This document shows positions 1 to 12,210 of a DNA stretch of 64,000 nt, one piece after another. Origin of the DNA: Allacma fusca (taxonomy: Eukaryota > Arthropoda > Collembola > Symphypleona > Sminthuridae); the NCBI GenBank assembly GCA_947179485.1, contig OX359246.1, positions 31,248,001 to 31,312,000 on the forward strand, in the 5' to 3' direction. The first letter of the stretch is position 1; each line of letters starts with the position of its first letter. Position numbers and translations under genes: made by a program. The notes under the pieces were generated by a model. That model did not search any database, was not told the origin of the DNA, and saw only the letters and a list, made by a program, of their open reading frames with translations.

Positions 1-794
1 GCCGGCTCTACACAAATCCTTTCCAATGGGTTCTCGAAACTTTCTATAGGTGACAATCAGTTTAATTTGGAGGCAGGGACGGACCCGCCATTTTATCAAG
101 TGAGTTCCAACTTAAATATGTAGACTCAAACCATTAAATATTGCTCATTTCATTATATCGCTTCGCTCATAAAAATAGCAATAATTCATTTTTTTCGTTG
201 AGCAATGATTCTTGGAGAATTTGTAAAAGACAGAGTCAGGGGTCTCCTCCGATTGTAGAAACTTCCAACACAGTTGGCTTCTACACCCTGAGTGAAATTA
301 CTCTGTGGAAAAATTTTTGGACTACAAACAGTAAGGTCCGGGATACGAGCAGTTCTCGCTTGTATTGGGCAAACGTCATTTCTAGGGAACGGAAAGTGTG
401 ACTGGTGATTTGGAAAGGGGAAAGAATGATGTTTGTTATAATTTGACGGCTGTAACAAACCTTGAAAATGGTTTAATTTCCAAAATTTTTAAAATCTCAA
501 ATTGTTTTCGGTAATTCGAACTAGATTATCCTTGTTAACCACATTCGATTTTTTTTAAGTTTTTAGAAATTGTATGAAACTGATAATATAGAGGAAATTT
601 TTCAAAAATTTTAGACCGTTTAATTTTGTCCAGTTTGTAGTATTATTTTCTCTTTAAGAATCGCAAATAAGATATTAATTCAGACCACAGACTTTCTGTT
701 CAATATAAATGTCCTACAGAAAAAAACATTAGTTATCGGCCGCTACTGTCCATATGTTCAATAAATATTTTTGCACAGCGAGTTTTATCCTTTG
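1..794. other. No gene recognised; AT-rich sequence
   Basis: I see no family-recognisable coding exon here. Short open frames occur on both strands between about 140 and 460 but show no motif and no convincing splice pairing. Bases 1-120 could be the edge of a dispersed repeat, but no partner copy is visible. Confidence 0.4.
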
Positions 795-1019
795 ATGAGC
801 TTCATCATGCTTCAAATAACTACAGTCGGAGGACACCCCTACTTTGGTTTACATATTCCCAATAACCCAAACAACAGTAATGTAAGCATGTACGTAACTA
901 AATAATTGTTTCCGCAGGAATTGGTCCTAGCGACGGAAGATTCTATCATATCTCTGGGTCCAATACGGCATAAGTTTTTGTGCACGCCCGACGTGGATAG
1001 CTTTTTGAACCAGAGTTGA
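795..1019 (+). CDS. Weak candidate: 3' end of an unknown plus-strand gene
   Basis: Two segments can be joined in one frame: 795-881 ending at a GTAAGC donor, and 918-1019 after a TTTCCGCAG acceptor, ending in TGA. The intron would be only 36 bases. The predicted peptide is about 62 residues, and the frame before the ATG could extend upstream. No domain is recognised. The opposite strand is also open over 839-1024, so coding is not certain. It would lie tail-to-tail with the mRpS7 gene. I could not assign a function. Confidence 0.2.
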
Positions 1020-1128
1020 TTCAATATTCAAATCTTAAATAAATGCCCATTTTTGTATTTTCATGTCCATGTCTAACCAATGAAATCGGTATTCATTACA
1101 GTTGAACGACGAATTTTGGAAAATCTAT

Positions 1129-1134
1129 TTTATT
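1129..1134 (-). terminator. Likely poly(A) signal of mRpS7
   Basis: AATAAA on the minus strand, about 85 bases downstream of the mRpS7 stop, a normal position for an animal polyadenylation signal. Confidence 0.5.
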
Positions 1135-1218
1135 GTTACAGTAATAATTATTATCCTCTAATGTAAAACACAAATAATTGATGGTATTAAAGTTGATTTC
1201 CAATGCAAACTTTAGACC

Positions 1219-2280
1219 TTAGGCCCACCGGAAATGAGCATAGGCTCGGTTGGCTTCACACACCTTATGCAAATCCTGCTTTCTCTTCACCACCCGACCC
1301 TACATATCACATGGACACAAGTATTTCCAATTAAATTTCTCTAACAGCATTAACATTTCAATGTCCACAGAATTACATATCCTCACGTCACATATTCTTC
1401 CAATATCATAAAAATCATAGTATTTCATCCCATGCATGTTATATTTATCAAAATACTCACAATATTATCAGCACCGTCTATGATCTCCCAGGACAATTTA
1501 GTATAAAACCTGAGTTCACTCTCCTTATCTTTTGCAGCCTCCACTAGCCACTTCATGGCTAGAAACTGTGACTTTTTTAATCCTAAAGGAATTGGGACAC
1601 GATACGTGGTTCCACCCCTCTTCATGGGAGTTGTCTCCAACAACGGACGACAATTTTCAACTGCCCGGTGAAATATCTCATAAGGATTGGTTATGATCTT
1701 GTCTCTTTCGGCATCTGTCGTGGCTTCGTAGTATTTTTTCAATTGGGTCCGTTTGATATTTTCAAAAGCCTAGTAATGACAAAATCAATTAATATTAAAC
1801 CGTAAGACAATTATGAAAGGTCTGACCGAATTAATAAAAATATTTTTTTTAAATTTAATAATCATGATCTACAAATCACATCTAAAAAATAATACAAAAT
1901 ATTCCAGAACTGATACCAGGATTTAAAAATCAGCTCACCTGCTCCAGTATACTCCGAGCCAGTTCTTTTTTACCCTTTCGCATGATAATATTTACAAATT
2001 TGGACACCAACGGGTCATGCCACACTGATTGAATCTGATCACTCTCAGCCGCTCGAACTGGGACGAAAGCAATTTTTGTGGCTTCTCCCGTCTCCTTCAA
2101 AATTTCATAATCTTCTTGACGATAAACCGGCTTCACGAAAAATTTTGGGTAGGTGTCCGCACATTTTGAACTAATATGAATACTCCGACGAATTTCACAA
2201 GCTCCTGGAGTTACTACAGAAATTGAATTACGGAGAGTGGCGAGATGAAGGGATTTTGTGAGTAGGTTTCTGAAACTCAT
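1219..2280 (-). CDS. mRpS7: 28S ribosomal protein S7, mitochondrial
   Basis: This is a component of the small subunit of the mitochondrial ribosome, of the bacterial uS7 family, which binds the 3' domain of 12S rRNA. There are three exons, all joined in phase 0: 1939-2280, 1461-1769 and 1219-1299, with donors GTGAGC and GTGAGT. The product is about 243 residues, the usual animal length. The N-terminus is rich in Ser, Arg and Lys with few acids, as in a mitochondrial presequence. Family hallmarks visible are a KFVNIIMRKGKK-like stretch at the end of exon 1, a PVPLG-like segment (here PIPLG) in exon 2 and the C-terminal VVKRKQDLHK...ANRAYAHFRWA tail. The start is the first ATG of the open frame, preceded by AT-rich leader. 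Nothing suggests damage. Confidence 0.93.
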
Positions 2281-3532
2281 GTTAAATTTATTTAATATAT
2301 GAGGGTCAAATATTTTTTATCCTAATGGCACTATGAGCTTAAAAAATAACAATGATTTCAAAGTGTAGGAAATTATTATTCTTCACAATTTTGTTTGCTC
2401 AAAATTCCTGGAACTTCTGCGAGTGCAATGTAAATAGCGTGTTTACACTTACACTTGCTGTATATTTATATTCCCCGCAAAAATACGCCAGATGATAGCG
2501 TCACGGGCAGAGACGGAAGCACGGGGCACTGTGAGTCAAATCCTAAATTATAGTTTTAGCGTCGGGTTGAAAGGGTCCGCCCTTGTCTTCCTTTAATATT
2601 AAATCCCATAATAATCTTTCATTTTGTCACTACTACAGGAAATTTTTTTACATTTTTTTAGCAAGAATAATTATGTATAACGTGTGTAGAAAGTTTTTTT
2701 GAGCTTCTCTGAAAACTTTACCCTCAAAATTTGAGGGGGCTATAATATATGTTTGAGGGGAGCGTCTGACCTGTTGTCACGGCAGGGGTCGCTTGTAATT
2801 TTATAATTTTGGGGTTTTTTCATAATATAGGGATTTTTGGATTTATTTTAGTAAAAAGTAGGAGGTTCAACCGAAATACCCAAATGCGGGTAATATTTTA
2901 GAGGGGATCTTTCAAAGGACTGATTTCGGGGTTAAAATTTTAACGCATTTTTTCTCCTACAATTTAATGTTTCATCTGAAATACATTCTCCTTCTTGGGA
3001 CTAATAATTGTAAATTTTAGAGTAGGCTGTGCTGTATGTACTGAGGAATTTATAATATATCTATGGAACATTTCGACTCTGTTACAGAGTTTTTTTTATA
3101 TACATATAGTGGTCTCTCACATAGAATGAGTGCACTGTACATATCCAAGTTGAGGAAAGCTAGCTGTTTTTCTAGGAATATGGTAATACGTTTTGGATTA
3201 CATATTTAAATGTAAACAACAATAATTATGTTGACGTTTTCGGGCTCACAGGGAATTGGAATATATGTTGTGCCTTTACTAGGCATGTTTGACGCTCTAA
3301 CAATAAGTGAGGTTGTGCATGTATACCTCCACATACCATATAATTAATAATATTTATAGTATAATATATTTTTAATTATTTATAGATGAGGAGCGCTCTG
3401 TAAAATAAATCTTTGTAGATTGGAAGACAAAAGAAGCTCGTAACCTTTATTTGTAGTAAATCGCTCTATAGTGAAACGTACCTCCATATAACAAACTGTA
3501 GTAATTATTTTCAACTTGATTTTTATTTAAGT
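2281..3532. other. Intergenic region between two divergent genes
   Basis: The first codons of mRpS7 and the GT49 gene face away from each other across this 1.25-kb gap, so promoters of both should lie here. It is AT-rich with long T and A runs and no credible exon. I could not identify a TATA box or initiator with confidence. Confidence 0.5.
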
Positions 3533-5407
3533 ATGAATAATAGTACGACTCGTACAGCCGCAACTGTTTGTATGGTGTGCTCCCTATTTTTGATCCTTTA
3601 CACTTACACCAGCTCACCAAGAGGCTTGACAGGACTAGGAAAGTTATATTTTGTATTTGAGTCAATGAGAGCAACCCCTGATATAAAATGTACTGGCACA
3701 AAAACATCTCATTTGATTCATCATTTATTCCCCTTCCGTGGAGGTTTCCGCATTGGTTTCAATATTGTGAAATCCGTTAGAACATTCCTTGGAAATGAGT
3801 CAATCACGCTGACTACTACAGCGGATTATACATTTTTGGACAATTTAGTAACGCTAGTGGATCTTTGGCCTGGACCTATTTCCTGTTCGTTATTTGCACC
3901 CGGCTCGGATTTCCTCCAAACATTACAAGCCATCCATTACTTACGGGAATGTACATCCCCACTCATTAAACAACTAGTCACATTCCATGTGTACTTCCCA
4001 TCCAACCACATCCCAACAAACCTCTCACTCCAGCCTTGGGAAACTTTTGAGTCTCAAAAGAGAGACTGTAGGAATAAATTCAAATTTGGCCCTGAGGTCC
4101 GAACTTACAGGAAATTGAGGAAACTTCTGTATCATATTAATGTTGGAAGGAATATTGCAAGGGAAATGGCTCAAACTTATTTCGTCCTTCCCCTGGACAT
4201 TGAGTTATATCCGTCACGGAATACAATCTCAGAATTTTTCGGAATTGTTTTAAATAATGAACAAAATAATCAAATCCACTCATCACCCCCAAAAGTATTT
4301 GTACTCCCAGCTTTTGAACTTCATCCGAATGTGAGCATTCTACCAAATACGAAGGAGCAGTTGGAGAAATTATTCAGGGATAAATTAGCTACAATTTTTC
4401 ACAAAAATATTTGTGAGTATTGTCATCACATCCCAGATCTAATGGGCTGGTTGAGCAATAATTATTCAAACCCTCATCAAAACCAAAGGAACAATAAAGA
4501 CGTGTTCTCTGTTACGAAGCGAATGAAAGGACAAGTCATGTGGGAGCCATTTTACATTGGGACCAAGTCCGAGCCCGAATTTGATGAGAGGGTGACCTGG
4601 GAAGGGAGAAGTGATAAGCGTGTCCAGGTAATTAGATTACAAACACAAGATGTCAAAGAATATAAATGTGTAGAACTAATGTACAGCGTTACTATATAAG
4701 CATTTGCAACGCCCTCTAGCCCACTTAAGGAACTCATAACATATTTTATTCACCCTGTTTGCAGCAAATTCGTTTCCACACTAGTTTTTGAGATGAAAGG
4801 ATTTGAAAGTTTCGAGCAAAGTCGTTTTTTTAGAGTATAAATTTCTTAATTGTTTTGATTCTCACATAAAATTATTTTTAAATAAAGTTTTGACGTTTGT
4901 TTCCAGGTTATTTTTGATTTAATTTTGTTTTCTCCCCTTGAAGTTGAATTTCTCTAACCGTGATCCGGGACGTTTCCAGTCATGTCCACAATTCTCAGCG
5001 TTTTAAAATTCTTTCAAATATTGACCCAAGTCAATGAAGTAAATTTCAGAAAATCTGGGAAAGAATCTACTACAAACAGGGGGAATCAAAAATATTATGT
5101 GTAACCTCTTATGTGGGCTATAGAGGGCATGGGAAATGATAATGGCAAGCCTGTGTGTAGGCTTGATATTTCTCTGGAGAACTAATTTGGAGGATATTTA
5201 AATTTTAAATTACAGGCATACGCCCTCTGCTTACTTGATTATGACTTTTACATTCTCAAAAATATTTTTGTCGTTCATCGACCTGGAATAAAATATTCCA
5301 GTCATGAAAATATTACTATTGTGAAGGAAATGGATGAGGAAATTAAAAGGGTGATTGTACCAGAGTTGCAAGGAGTTTATGGACAGCGACAGGGATGCAA
5401 TGTGTGA
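3533..5407 (+). CDS. GT49-family glycosyltransferase, B4GAT1/LARGE-C-terminal-like
   Basis: This is probably a Golgi type II glycosyltransferase of family GT49, which includes beta-1,4-glucuronyltransferase 1 and acts in matriglycan-type glycan priming. Two exons, 3533-4627 and 5216-5407, join in phase 0 across GTAATT/TTACAG to give about 428 residues. A short N-terminal tail precedes a hydrophobic anchor (about residues 11-26). The acidic LDIEL motif near residue 220 sits where the family has its metal-binding acidic motif. A VFVLPAFE segment, WEPFYIG (from about 337) and FDERVTWEGRSDKRVQ follow, and exon 2 supplies the family C-terminus (AYALCLLDYDFYIL, then VVHRPG). An AATAAA lies at 5551-5556. 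The acceptor sugar cannot be deduced. The intron contains a short inverted-repeat element. Confidence 0.85.
4711..5128. mobile_element. MITE-like inverted-repeat element in the GT49 intron
   Basis: The left end GCCCTCTAGCCCAC and the right end, GTGGGCTATAGAGGGC on the plus strand, are imperfect inverted repeats. The match continues inward for roughly 55 bases, including a shared CCCTGTTTG block. It is about 418 bp with no coding capacity. I could not find a clear target-site duplication. The interior contains the near-palindrome TTGACCCAAGTCAA, also present at about 10.1 kb and 20.6 kb, so this is a small repeat family. Confidence 0.6.
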
Positions 5408-6748
5408 AGCAGTCTGTGGATAATTTATAGATTACTATAATAATTATTACCTAGATCAATACAAAAAGAGAGATCAATGCAATAATTGTTACTACTACAC
5501 ATTACATTTTATTTTTTTAAATTCCAAATTACTTTGGTTGATTTTGATAAAATAAAATACACTAGACAATATTTTACAGCTACGGTCATCCGATTTATGC
5601 CCATCGCTGAATACATCAGGTACACTCATGCATACAAAAATTCGCAAATTTTACAAATGTCTGAAATTCAGCTGGCCAAAAGGCAAGGCCATTAACAAGA
5701 GTGAAAATGTTGATTTGAAGACTTCATTATTTACTGCTCACAACAATTGCATTGGGACATAAACATTGAATAAATCAAGATAACGCTGGTAATTTCTGTC
5801 AACTGTACATACAGCCTTTAAAGATAAATAGGCTGCGGAGTACATGAGGTTAATTATTATAATTAATAATAATTAATTCTGTGTTTCCTTAATCTATGGG
5901 GAATACCGATTATGAAATTCGCAGCAAAGGTACAGCTTCGTATTTTAGGTTGTTTACAATATATGTCAAATATAGGATTCAACATACATAAACGTTAGTA
6001 TTCTAGGGAGTTGATCCGGGGAGGATTAATTGGAATAATTTTAGAAAACTACATATCCATTTAGAGCTCTAAATTGTTGCTGAAGGAGCAAGGTGGTCTG
6101 GAGCAATGTTGTTCGAGTTTTTGAAACAAAAACAATACATTCAAAAATAAGGGAATTGGGATCAATACCAGCACAAGGCATTAAGCTTTTAAGAATAATA
6201 AAATCAAACACAAATAATTCCTAGCTTCTTAATAAATTGCAGACAGAGTATCCATATTTCAGTTTCCTGTAAAAGCTACCAAGTGTAAACATAATTGTTG
6301 TTGACATAAATAGAAAATACCTAAAGTATTATTATATTCCAAGAAACGCAATTACCTCTCCTCAAGAGTTTTATGAATTTCTTTCTGCTGGGAAGATAAA
6401 TTTCCCCTTTATACTTGTGCTTGCATGATTTTATATAACAACAAAATTGTTTCTCTTGGAAGTATTCTACGAAAGCCCAGATCCTTGATAATTACAATTA
6501 TTTAGCTTTTGAGCATATTTGTACATATGTAATTATATGTACTTCTGATAATTAAGAATTCCGTTTTGTCACATGGATCCAATGAAGGCCTTAAAATTAC
6601 ATAGCAAATATAATACAACTCTCTAACTTTGCAAGCCAATTGTGGAATTAGTACCTTTATATTTAGCTTCTAATCTCCCTGGAAAAGTTTACTGTCTCGA
6701 ATTCATATCCTCAATCCTTTTACCACAAGACTCAAATCAAATTTGAAG
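5408..6748. other. Intergenic, AT-rich, no gene seen
   Basis: Between the GT49 stop and the GXYLT start I see no convincing exon on either strand. The sequence is low in GC, with short ORFs only. Confidence 0.5.
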
Positions 6749-9203
6749 ATGTTTCGAATATGCTCGAAATTTAATAGGATAGCCATTTTTTCAACCCTAG
6801 CAACTTTGTTGAGTGCGTTCTTGGTCCTACGATGGTATAATATTAAACTGGATTTGAATCGTAAGTTAATATCAAGTTCTTTGTTACAAACAACAAATAT
6901 AAAAAATAGTTAAAAAAAAAACAAACCCAAATTCCTCCAATACTATGTCCTTGCTCCGTTATTTTACTTCAGCATGGTTCCTGCCCAGGTATTTTAGCAA
7001 TATGAAAATACCAACTATTTTGTTTAAAAATCCTGTGGTAACATGCAAATTATAAGTACTTGTGTAATTTTCAGAATTTCCACCCACAAGATATTCCCCA
7101 CCGCAAACAAATAAGAGGACAGCTGTGAGTAAGTTCGTTTTTGCTATAGTGAAGGGAACAGGACCAACTGTTATAATAATAAATTATATGAAGGGTTACA
7201 TCAAAACGTCCAATGTTTATAGTGCACTGAATTTTCAGTTCTACCAATTTTACATGGTAAACCTACCATAACGGTTGCTGTGGTTGCTTGCGAATCAAGT
7301 CTGTCAGATGCATTGGCTATGATGACCTCACTGGTGATGTTTTCTCGGGAAGTGGATCTGGATTTAAAAATTTTTCAAAATAACATATCCCAAATTGAAT
7401 TGCTTGCACATGTAAATTTATATGGGGTGAAAAATATACATTCCTTGAGTATTTTGTCATTTTCTAAGATTCTAATTAAATCTTTTGAAATCACAATGTA
7501 GCTGGTGTTACTTAAGGCTGTACACTCGAAACAAAATGGGAAATTAACATCCCAGATCCACAATGTAAGCTTTCCTGATCCCTTCTGGTACCCTTTATTC
7601 AAGCCTTGTGCCACCCAAAGGATTTTTTTGTCCGTAAGTATATCCATGTATTCCTAAACAAGCTGAAAAAGAAATTGACAAAAATTTGACATATGTATTT
7701 TTATATTTTAAGCCAATTAAAATTTTAAATGTCCTTGGGTTTAAAACTGAAAAAAGCAATCAATTTAAGCCACGAGAGTAAATTATCGAACCGAATTGTT
7801 TTACTTATTTTTTTTTGAATCTCTTGAGGAATAGAAAATATTAACATTGAAGTTTCTAGACAAAATGACTCAATTACAAATCTGTACGTATAGTTATGTC
7901 TTATACGCCATATATTTCATAGCACATGCTACCAGACGTGGACAGCCTCATGTATGTGGATGCAGACGTTCTGTTCTTATCAAGTGCAGGCGAACTGTGG
8001 AAACATTTTTTACTCATGAATGGAACACAGATGATAGCAATGGCCCCGGATGGTCTACCTCCTGCAAAATCCACGTACAGTTCTTCTAAAGTCCCTTACT
8101 ACGCACCTCGAGGTAATAATATTTATGCCGTTTTTAAATAGAATAAATCATTATCAATAATTACTGTTATCACGAAAACCTGTACGTTTCCTGTTAAATG
8201 GTCCAAATTAATTTGAGCTAAACTGGCACAAATTTGGTTTCACATTTTTGTCATTATATAAATAATGTTTTAATGCTCGCTCAAATTAACAATAATAAGG
8301 GCTTCTTGGACCACTGTAGTTACAAAACTTTCGAAATACGAACAGAACGATGCACAATATCATTTTACAGTTTTTGTTCGACTGTAATAATAATAATTAT
8401 TATTATTCCAGGTTTGAATAGTGGAGTCTTACTAATGAATCTAACACGAATGCGCCAGATGGATTTCTCAAATGAGATGAGACTAATTTTTGAAGGGTAT
8501 AAAAAGTTACTTAAATTTCATGATCAGGATCTTTTGAACATCTACTTTCACTTCCATCCACGTAAGTCACCATCAAAATATAGTGATAGTAGTAAGTCAA
8601 ATTTACAATAGAAATAAAGCTGATCCTTTGAATAATTACCCAGTAATTTATCCAAATAAATTTATTGAACAAAAATTGGGCGGATGGATAAGTATAATAT
8701 AAACACTGTTCGGATTTTTTATATACAGGTATATTGGACGTATGTATGTAATTATGTATCTATGAGGAATAGTAATAACTTGCTCTTTCTTTCAGAGTGG
8801 TTGTATGTTTTGCCATGTGAATTCAATTACGGATTACATTTCTGCCACTGTTTTCCTGATAAGGTAGGATCTTGCAGTTGTAGAAACGCGGAGTCTTCAG
8901 GGATTGCCGTGCTCCATGGGAGTAGTGGGCAATTTCATTCAAAGGATAATCAATTGTTTAGACAAATTTATGACACCTTCACAAAGGTATACATATCCCT
9001 GGAATCATGGTTTTTATCCTTTCTTGTACTCATTATGTCCTCGTAGTAAATGTGTTTTTCTTTTTATCGTCATTTAGCTTAATGTTTCTAAACAACAGCC
9101 GAGTGATGTACTGACGCTTTTGAAACAACGTCATCAAAATCTTAAGGGACGATGTTCCCAGCTCAATTTAACAATTTACAGGAAAATGGAGAAATACATT
9201 TAG
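6749..9203 (+). CDS. Glucoside xylosyltransferase-like protein (GT8), intact copy
   Basis: This is a GXYLT1/2-like enzyme; the family adds xylose to O-linked glucose on EGF repeats such as Notch in the ER or Golgi. Eight exons: 6749-6860, 7075-7128, 7239-7411, 7502-7633, 7923-8112, 8412-8561, 8796-8986, 9078-9203. All phases agree, giving about 375 residues, somewhat shorter than human GXYLT (about 440). There is a signal anchor at about residues 9-29, then VAVVACE, FKPCATQR just before exon 5, the catalytic DxD (YVDADVLFL, about 170-172), GLNSGVLLMN (about 221), DQDLLNIYF and a VLHGSSG end (about 311). Exon 2 uses the GTAAGT at 7129, because the GTGAGT just upstream would give the wrong phase. 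In exon 3 the frame reaches a TAG at 7499, but a donor at 7412, also present in the second copy, removes it. The paralogue at 10.3-17.1 kb is tail-to-tail with it. Confidence 0.85.
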
Positions 9204-10300
9204 GATGTGTGGGTCCGTCTTAATTTTTGGAGGAAGACAGAAATTCTCATTTACAATTTTTGAGAGGATGATTAAATGAGATCTTATTTTGAATACTTAT
9301 ATAGAATAATACTTTAGAACTTAATACTTTAGAATTATAAATCCGTAAATATTCTTTAAACTCGGAGGATTTTTGTAGCCATATTTATTTGTTGTCATGT
9401 AAATTCTGAGTCATTATTATTTTTGATATAAGAGGTATTAGAAACTGGAAATCTTTATAAGGTTTGCCCTTGTAATGAGACTATAATATAATGAGCAATG
9501 AGTAATGAGTATACTTATAACCATTGTAAGAGTTGTTTAAGGATTTTAATACGAATCCGCCGTTTTACTAATTGCAGCACAAAATGTTTTTCGAAACATG
9601 TTTCGCTTTGTTTATTGTACAAAATGTGATGTGTTAAGAGACAGATCCTTACGATGAGGATTTTGAGCATGGCCGAAAAAAAAATGATTGAGAGAAATTG
9701 AGCCTTTAGACAAAATAACGGGGGAAGATGCGGAGAAGTTTGAATGTTTAAATTTGTTACTTTATTATGACAAATCTGAAGTCTTATTTGCTGTATTTTA
9801 AGAAAATGTTAAACATATGTGACTTGATGTAAATCGAGAGTGAATCAGTTCGAACTGAATATATCGTTAACCCAAGTTAAATTGACAAGGTGGATAAAGT
9901 CGCTGAAGGAGTCAAAAAACTAACACAGTATGCTAACAACTGATTCACACTATTTCATTAAAAAAAGTCAACCGATGCCCCTAGCTGTATTAAAAATAAT
10001 AGTGACTCATAAAATATTTGGTTGCTGAATTTTCTACCAAATTTAGTTAGAGATTCTTTAAAATTTACATATTGACCTGGGTCAATATTTGAGATCACAG
10101 AGGTCCAAAATGTGAAGGAAAGACAGACACTTTTAGGATATTAATTATTACGACTTTCCCCCCGAATGTTTTGACGCTTAACTGCAGGAAAATCCATGGG
10201 ATTTCCATAAGTTTTGTTCGGAAATGTAGAAATTATGACAATATAAAGCCATTTCAATATGCTGACTTGTAACTACAATCGCATGGACTCGTATTCCAAA
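9204..10300. other. Intergenic between convergent GXYLT copies
   Basis: The 3' ends of the intact gene and the pseudogene face each other here. No coding exon is seen. Bases about 10024-10110 carry, in inverse orientation, a fragment of the repeat found in the GT49 intron, recognised by the near-palindrome TTGACCCAGGTCAA and the flanking AAATTT/AATCT pattern. Confidence 0.5.
10024..10110 (-). repeat. Fragment of the TTGACCCAGGTCAA repeat family
   Basis: The reverse complement reads through CAAATATTGACCCAGGTCAAT and continues with matching AAATTT and AGAATCT blocks, as in the GT49-intron element at about 5.0 kb. Confidence 0.5.
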
Positions 10301-11932
10301 TTAAAATTTTCTGAAGGAAAACCGCCAGGGATCCAGCTCATGAATGTATTTCTCGAACTTTTTAAAAACTGTCAAATTGAGCTGCGAACATCGTCCCGTA
10401 ATGTTTTTATGGCGCTGCTTCAAAACCTTCAGTACATCACTCAGCTGCTGCTTAGAAGGATTAAACTAAATTTCATAAAAAGAATAGTACTAATTAATTG
10501 AATCCATATTAAATAATTTTATACTATTATAAAAAAAAATATTAAACTAATTTTAATTTTAATAATGACTATATTTTGACAACATCAAAACAGGCATGGA
10601 CTTTATAAACTGATTTGAAAAGTAATTATTATTACCTTGGCAAAAGTGTCGTAAATTTGTTCAAAAAATTTGTTTTTATTTGAATGAAATTGCTTTCCAC
10701 TCCCATGAAGCACTGCAATCCCCAAAGACTCTCCATTTCTACATCGGCATGTTCCCGGCTTATCAAAATAACAGTGGCAGAAGTGTGTTCCTGATTTGAA
10801 TTCACATGGCAAAGGATATAACCACTCTGAAAACATGAATACAATGTTCCTATATTTGTATCTATATATGCAAACGTTAATTGAATTATATACTGATTCT
10901 AAGCTTCATCCCTCATGTGACAATATATGGAGATATCTAAATATATAATTAAAAATAAATTTAATATAAGAGGTTTCTCTGGTTCATCCTGGGCCTCAAT
11001 CAACTTCAAATTGCTCTAGGGATGTGAATGGGCGTTCAAATATTGTACTAATATTACTTTGGCTGCTCGATAAAAATAGAATGGCTCACGTGGGTGAAAA
11101 TGAAAGTAGATGTTCAGAAGATCCTGATCCGCTAATTTGATTGTTTTTTTGTAACCTACATAAATTAATCTCATTTCATTTGAGAAATCCGTCCTCCGCA
11201 TCCATGTTTGATTCATTAATAAGACTCCACTATTCAAACCTGAAATTGCAATAAAAGAGAAGCTATACTTAAATACTGCTCCGAATTCCAATCTCGTTTC
11301 TTGAAATAATGATCTTTTTCCTACACTTTACAATCCCAACTTTGTGCATGTTAAGCTGTGAATTTAAAGGATTAAGCAGATAATGGAATTTCATGGATAT
11401 TTAAAAACTGAATGTATTGTTGGTTACCTCGGGCTCCGTAATAAGGAATTTGAGACCCCCCTTTTCCAGGAGGTAGGAAATCCTGGGCCATTCCTGCAAT
11501 CTGAGTTTCATTCATGTGTAAAAAGTGCTTCCAAAGTTCGTATGCACTTGAGAGAAAGATAATGTCTGTATCCACATACAGGATATTGTCAACCTCTGGC
11601 AGCATTTTCTAGTTAAAATTTTACAGACAAATTTTTGGATGTACAACAATATTGAGCAAACAGAGGTACATTTGTTGCTAATAAACTTTATTTTCTACTC
11701 CCCAAGATATTCAAAAACGGAAAACGTAAATGAAGGACTTTGTTACAACAACTATAATTTTCTACGATTAAGTCTGAAAAATAAATAAATAATCCCTATA
11801 GATTTTGCAAAACTGTACTCAACTTCCGAGTCACTGCAAGGATTTGACTTACTTGGTGAATTGTTTTTAAACAATATTCAAATTTTTCTACTTCCTCAAA
11901 AACCGAGAATAAAATTTTGGAAAATCATCTAC

Positions 11933-12130
11933 ATATCGTCGGTGAAGAGGTAAAATGATCTAGGTGCATGATCGATTAGAATCAAAATGATCTACTTGCA
12001 GTTTCACTAAAGGCAAAATGATCTACTTGCATTAAATTTTAAAAGCAAAAGGATCTACTTGCATTAAATTTTAAAAGCAAAAGGATCTAGATGCAGCTTT
12101 TCCTGAAAGCAAAATGATCTAGATACAACC
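11933..12130 (+). repeat. Left arm: six GCAAAATGATCTA repeats
   Basis: Units begin near 11950, 11985, 12013, 12043, 12077 and 12110, spaced about 30-35 bases. They differ mainly in the flanks (CTTGCA or AGATGCA). They mirror the right arm at 15440-15631. Confidence 0.8.
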
Positions 12131-12210
12131 TATAATAAAAACAATATAAATAAACACATTCTAATGCCGGTGTACAAATATGCGAGGTATTAAAAATCTT
12201 TTATATATAT

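Noticed and set aside
7412..7501. In-frame TAG suggesting the first GXYLT copy is also broken
   Set aside because: A GTAAAT donor at 7412 and an AG acceptor at 7501, both with counterparts in the second copy, place the stop in an intron with preserved phase.
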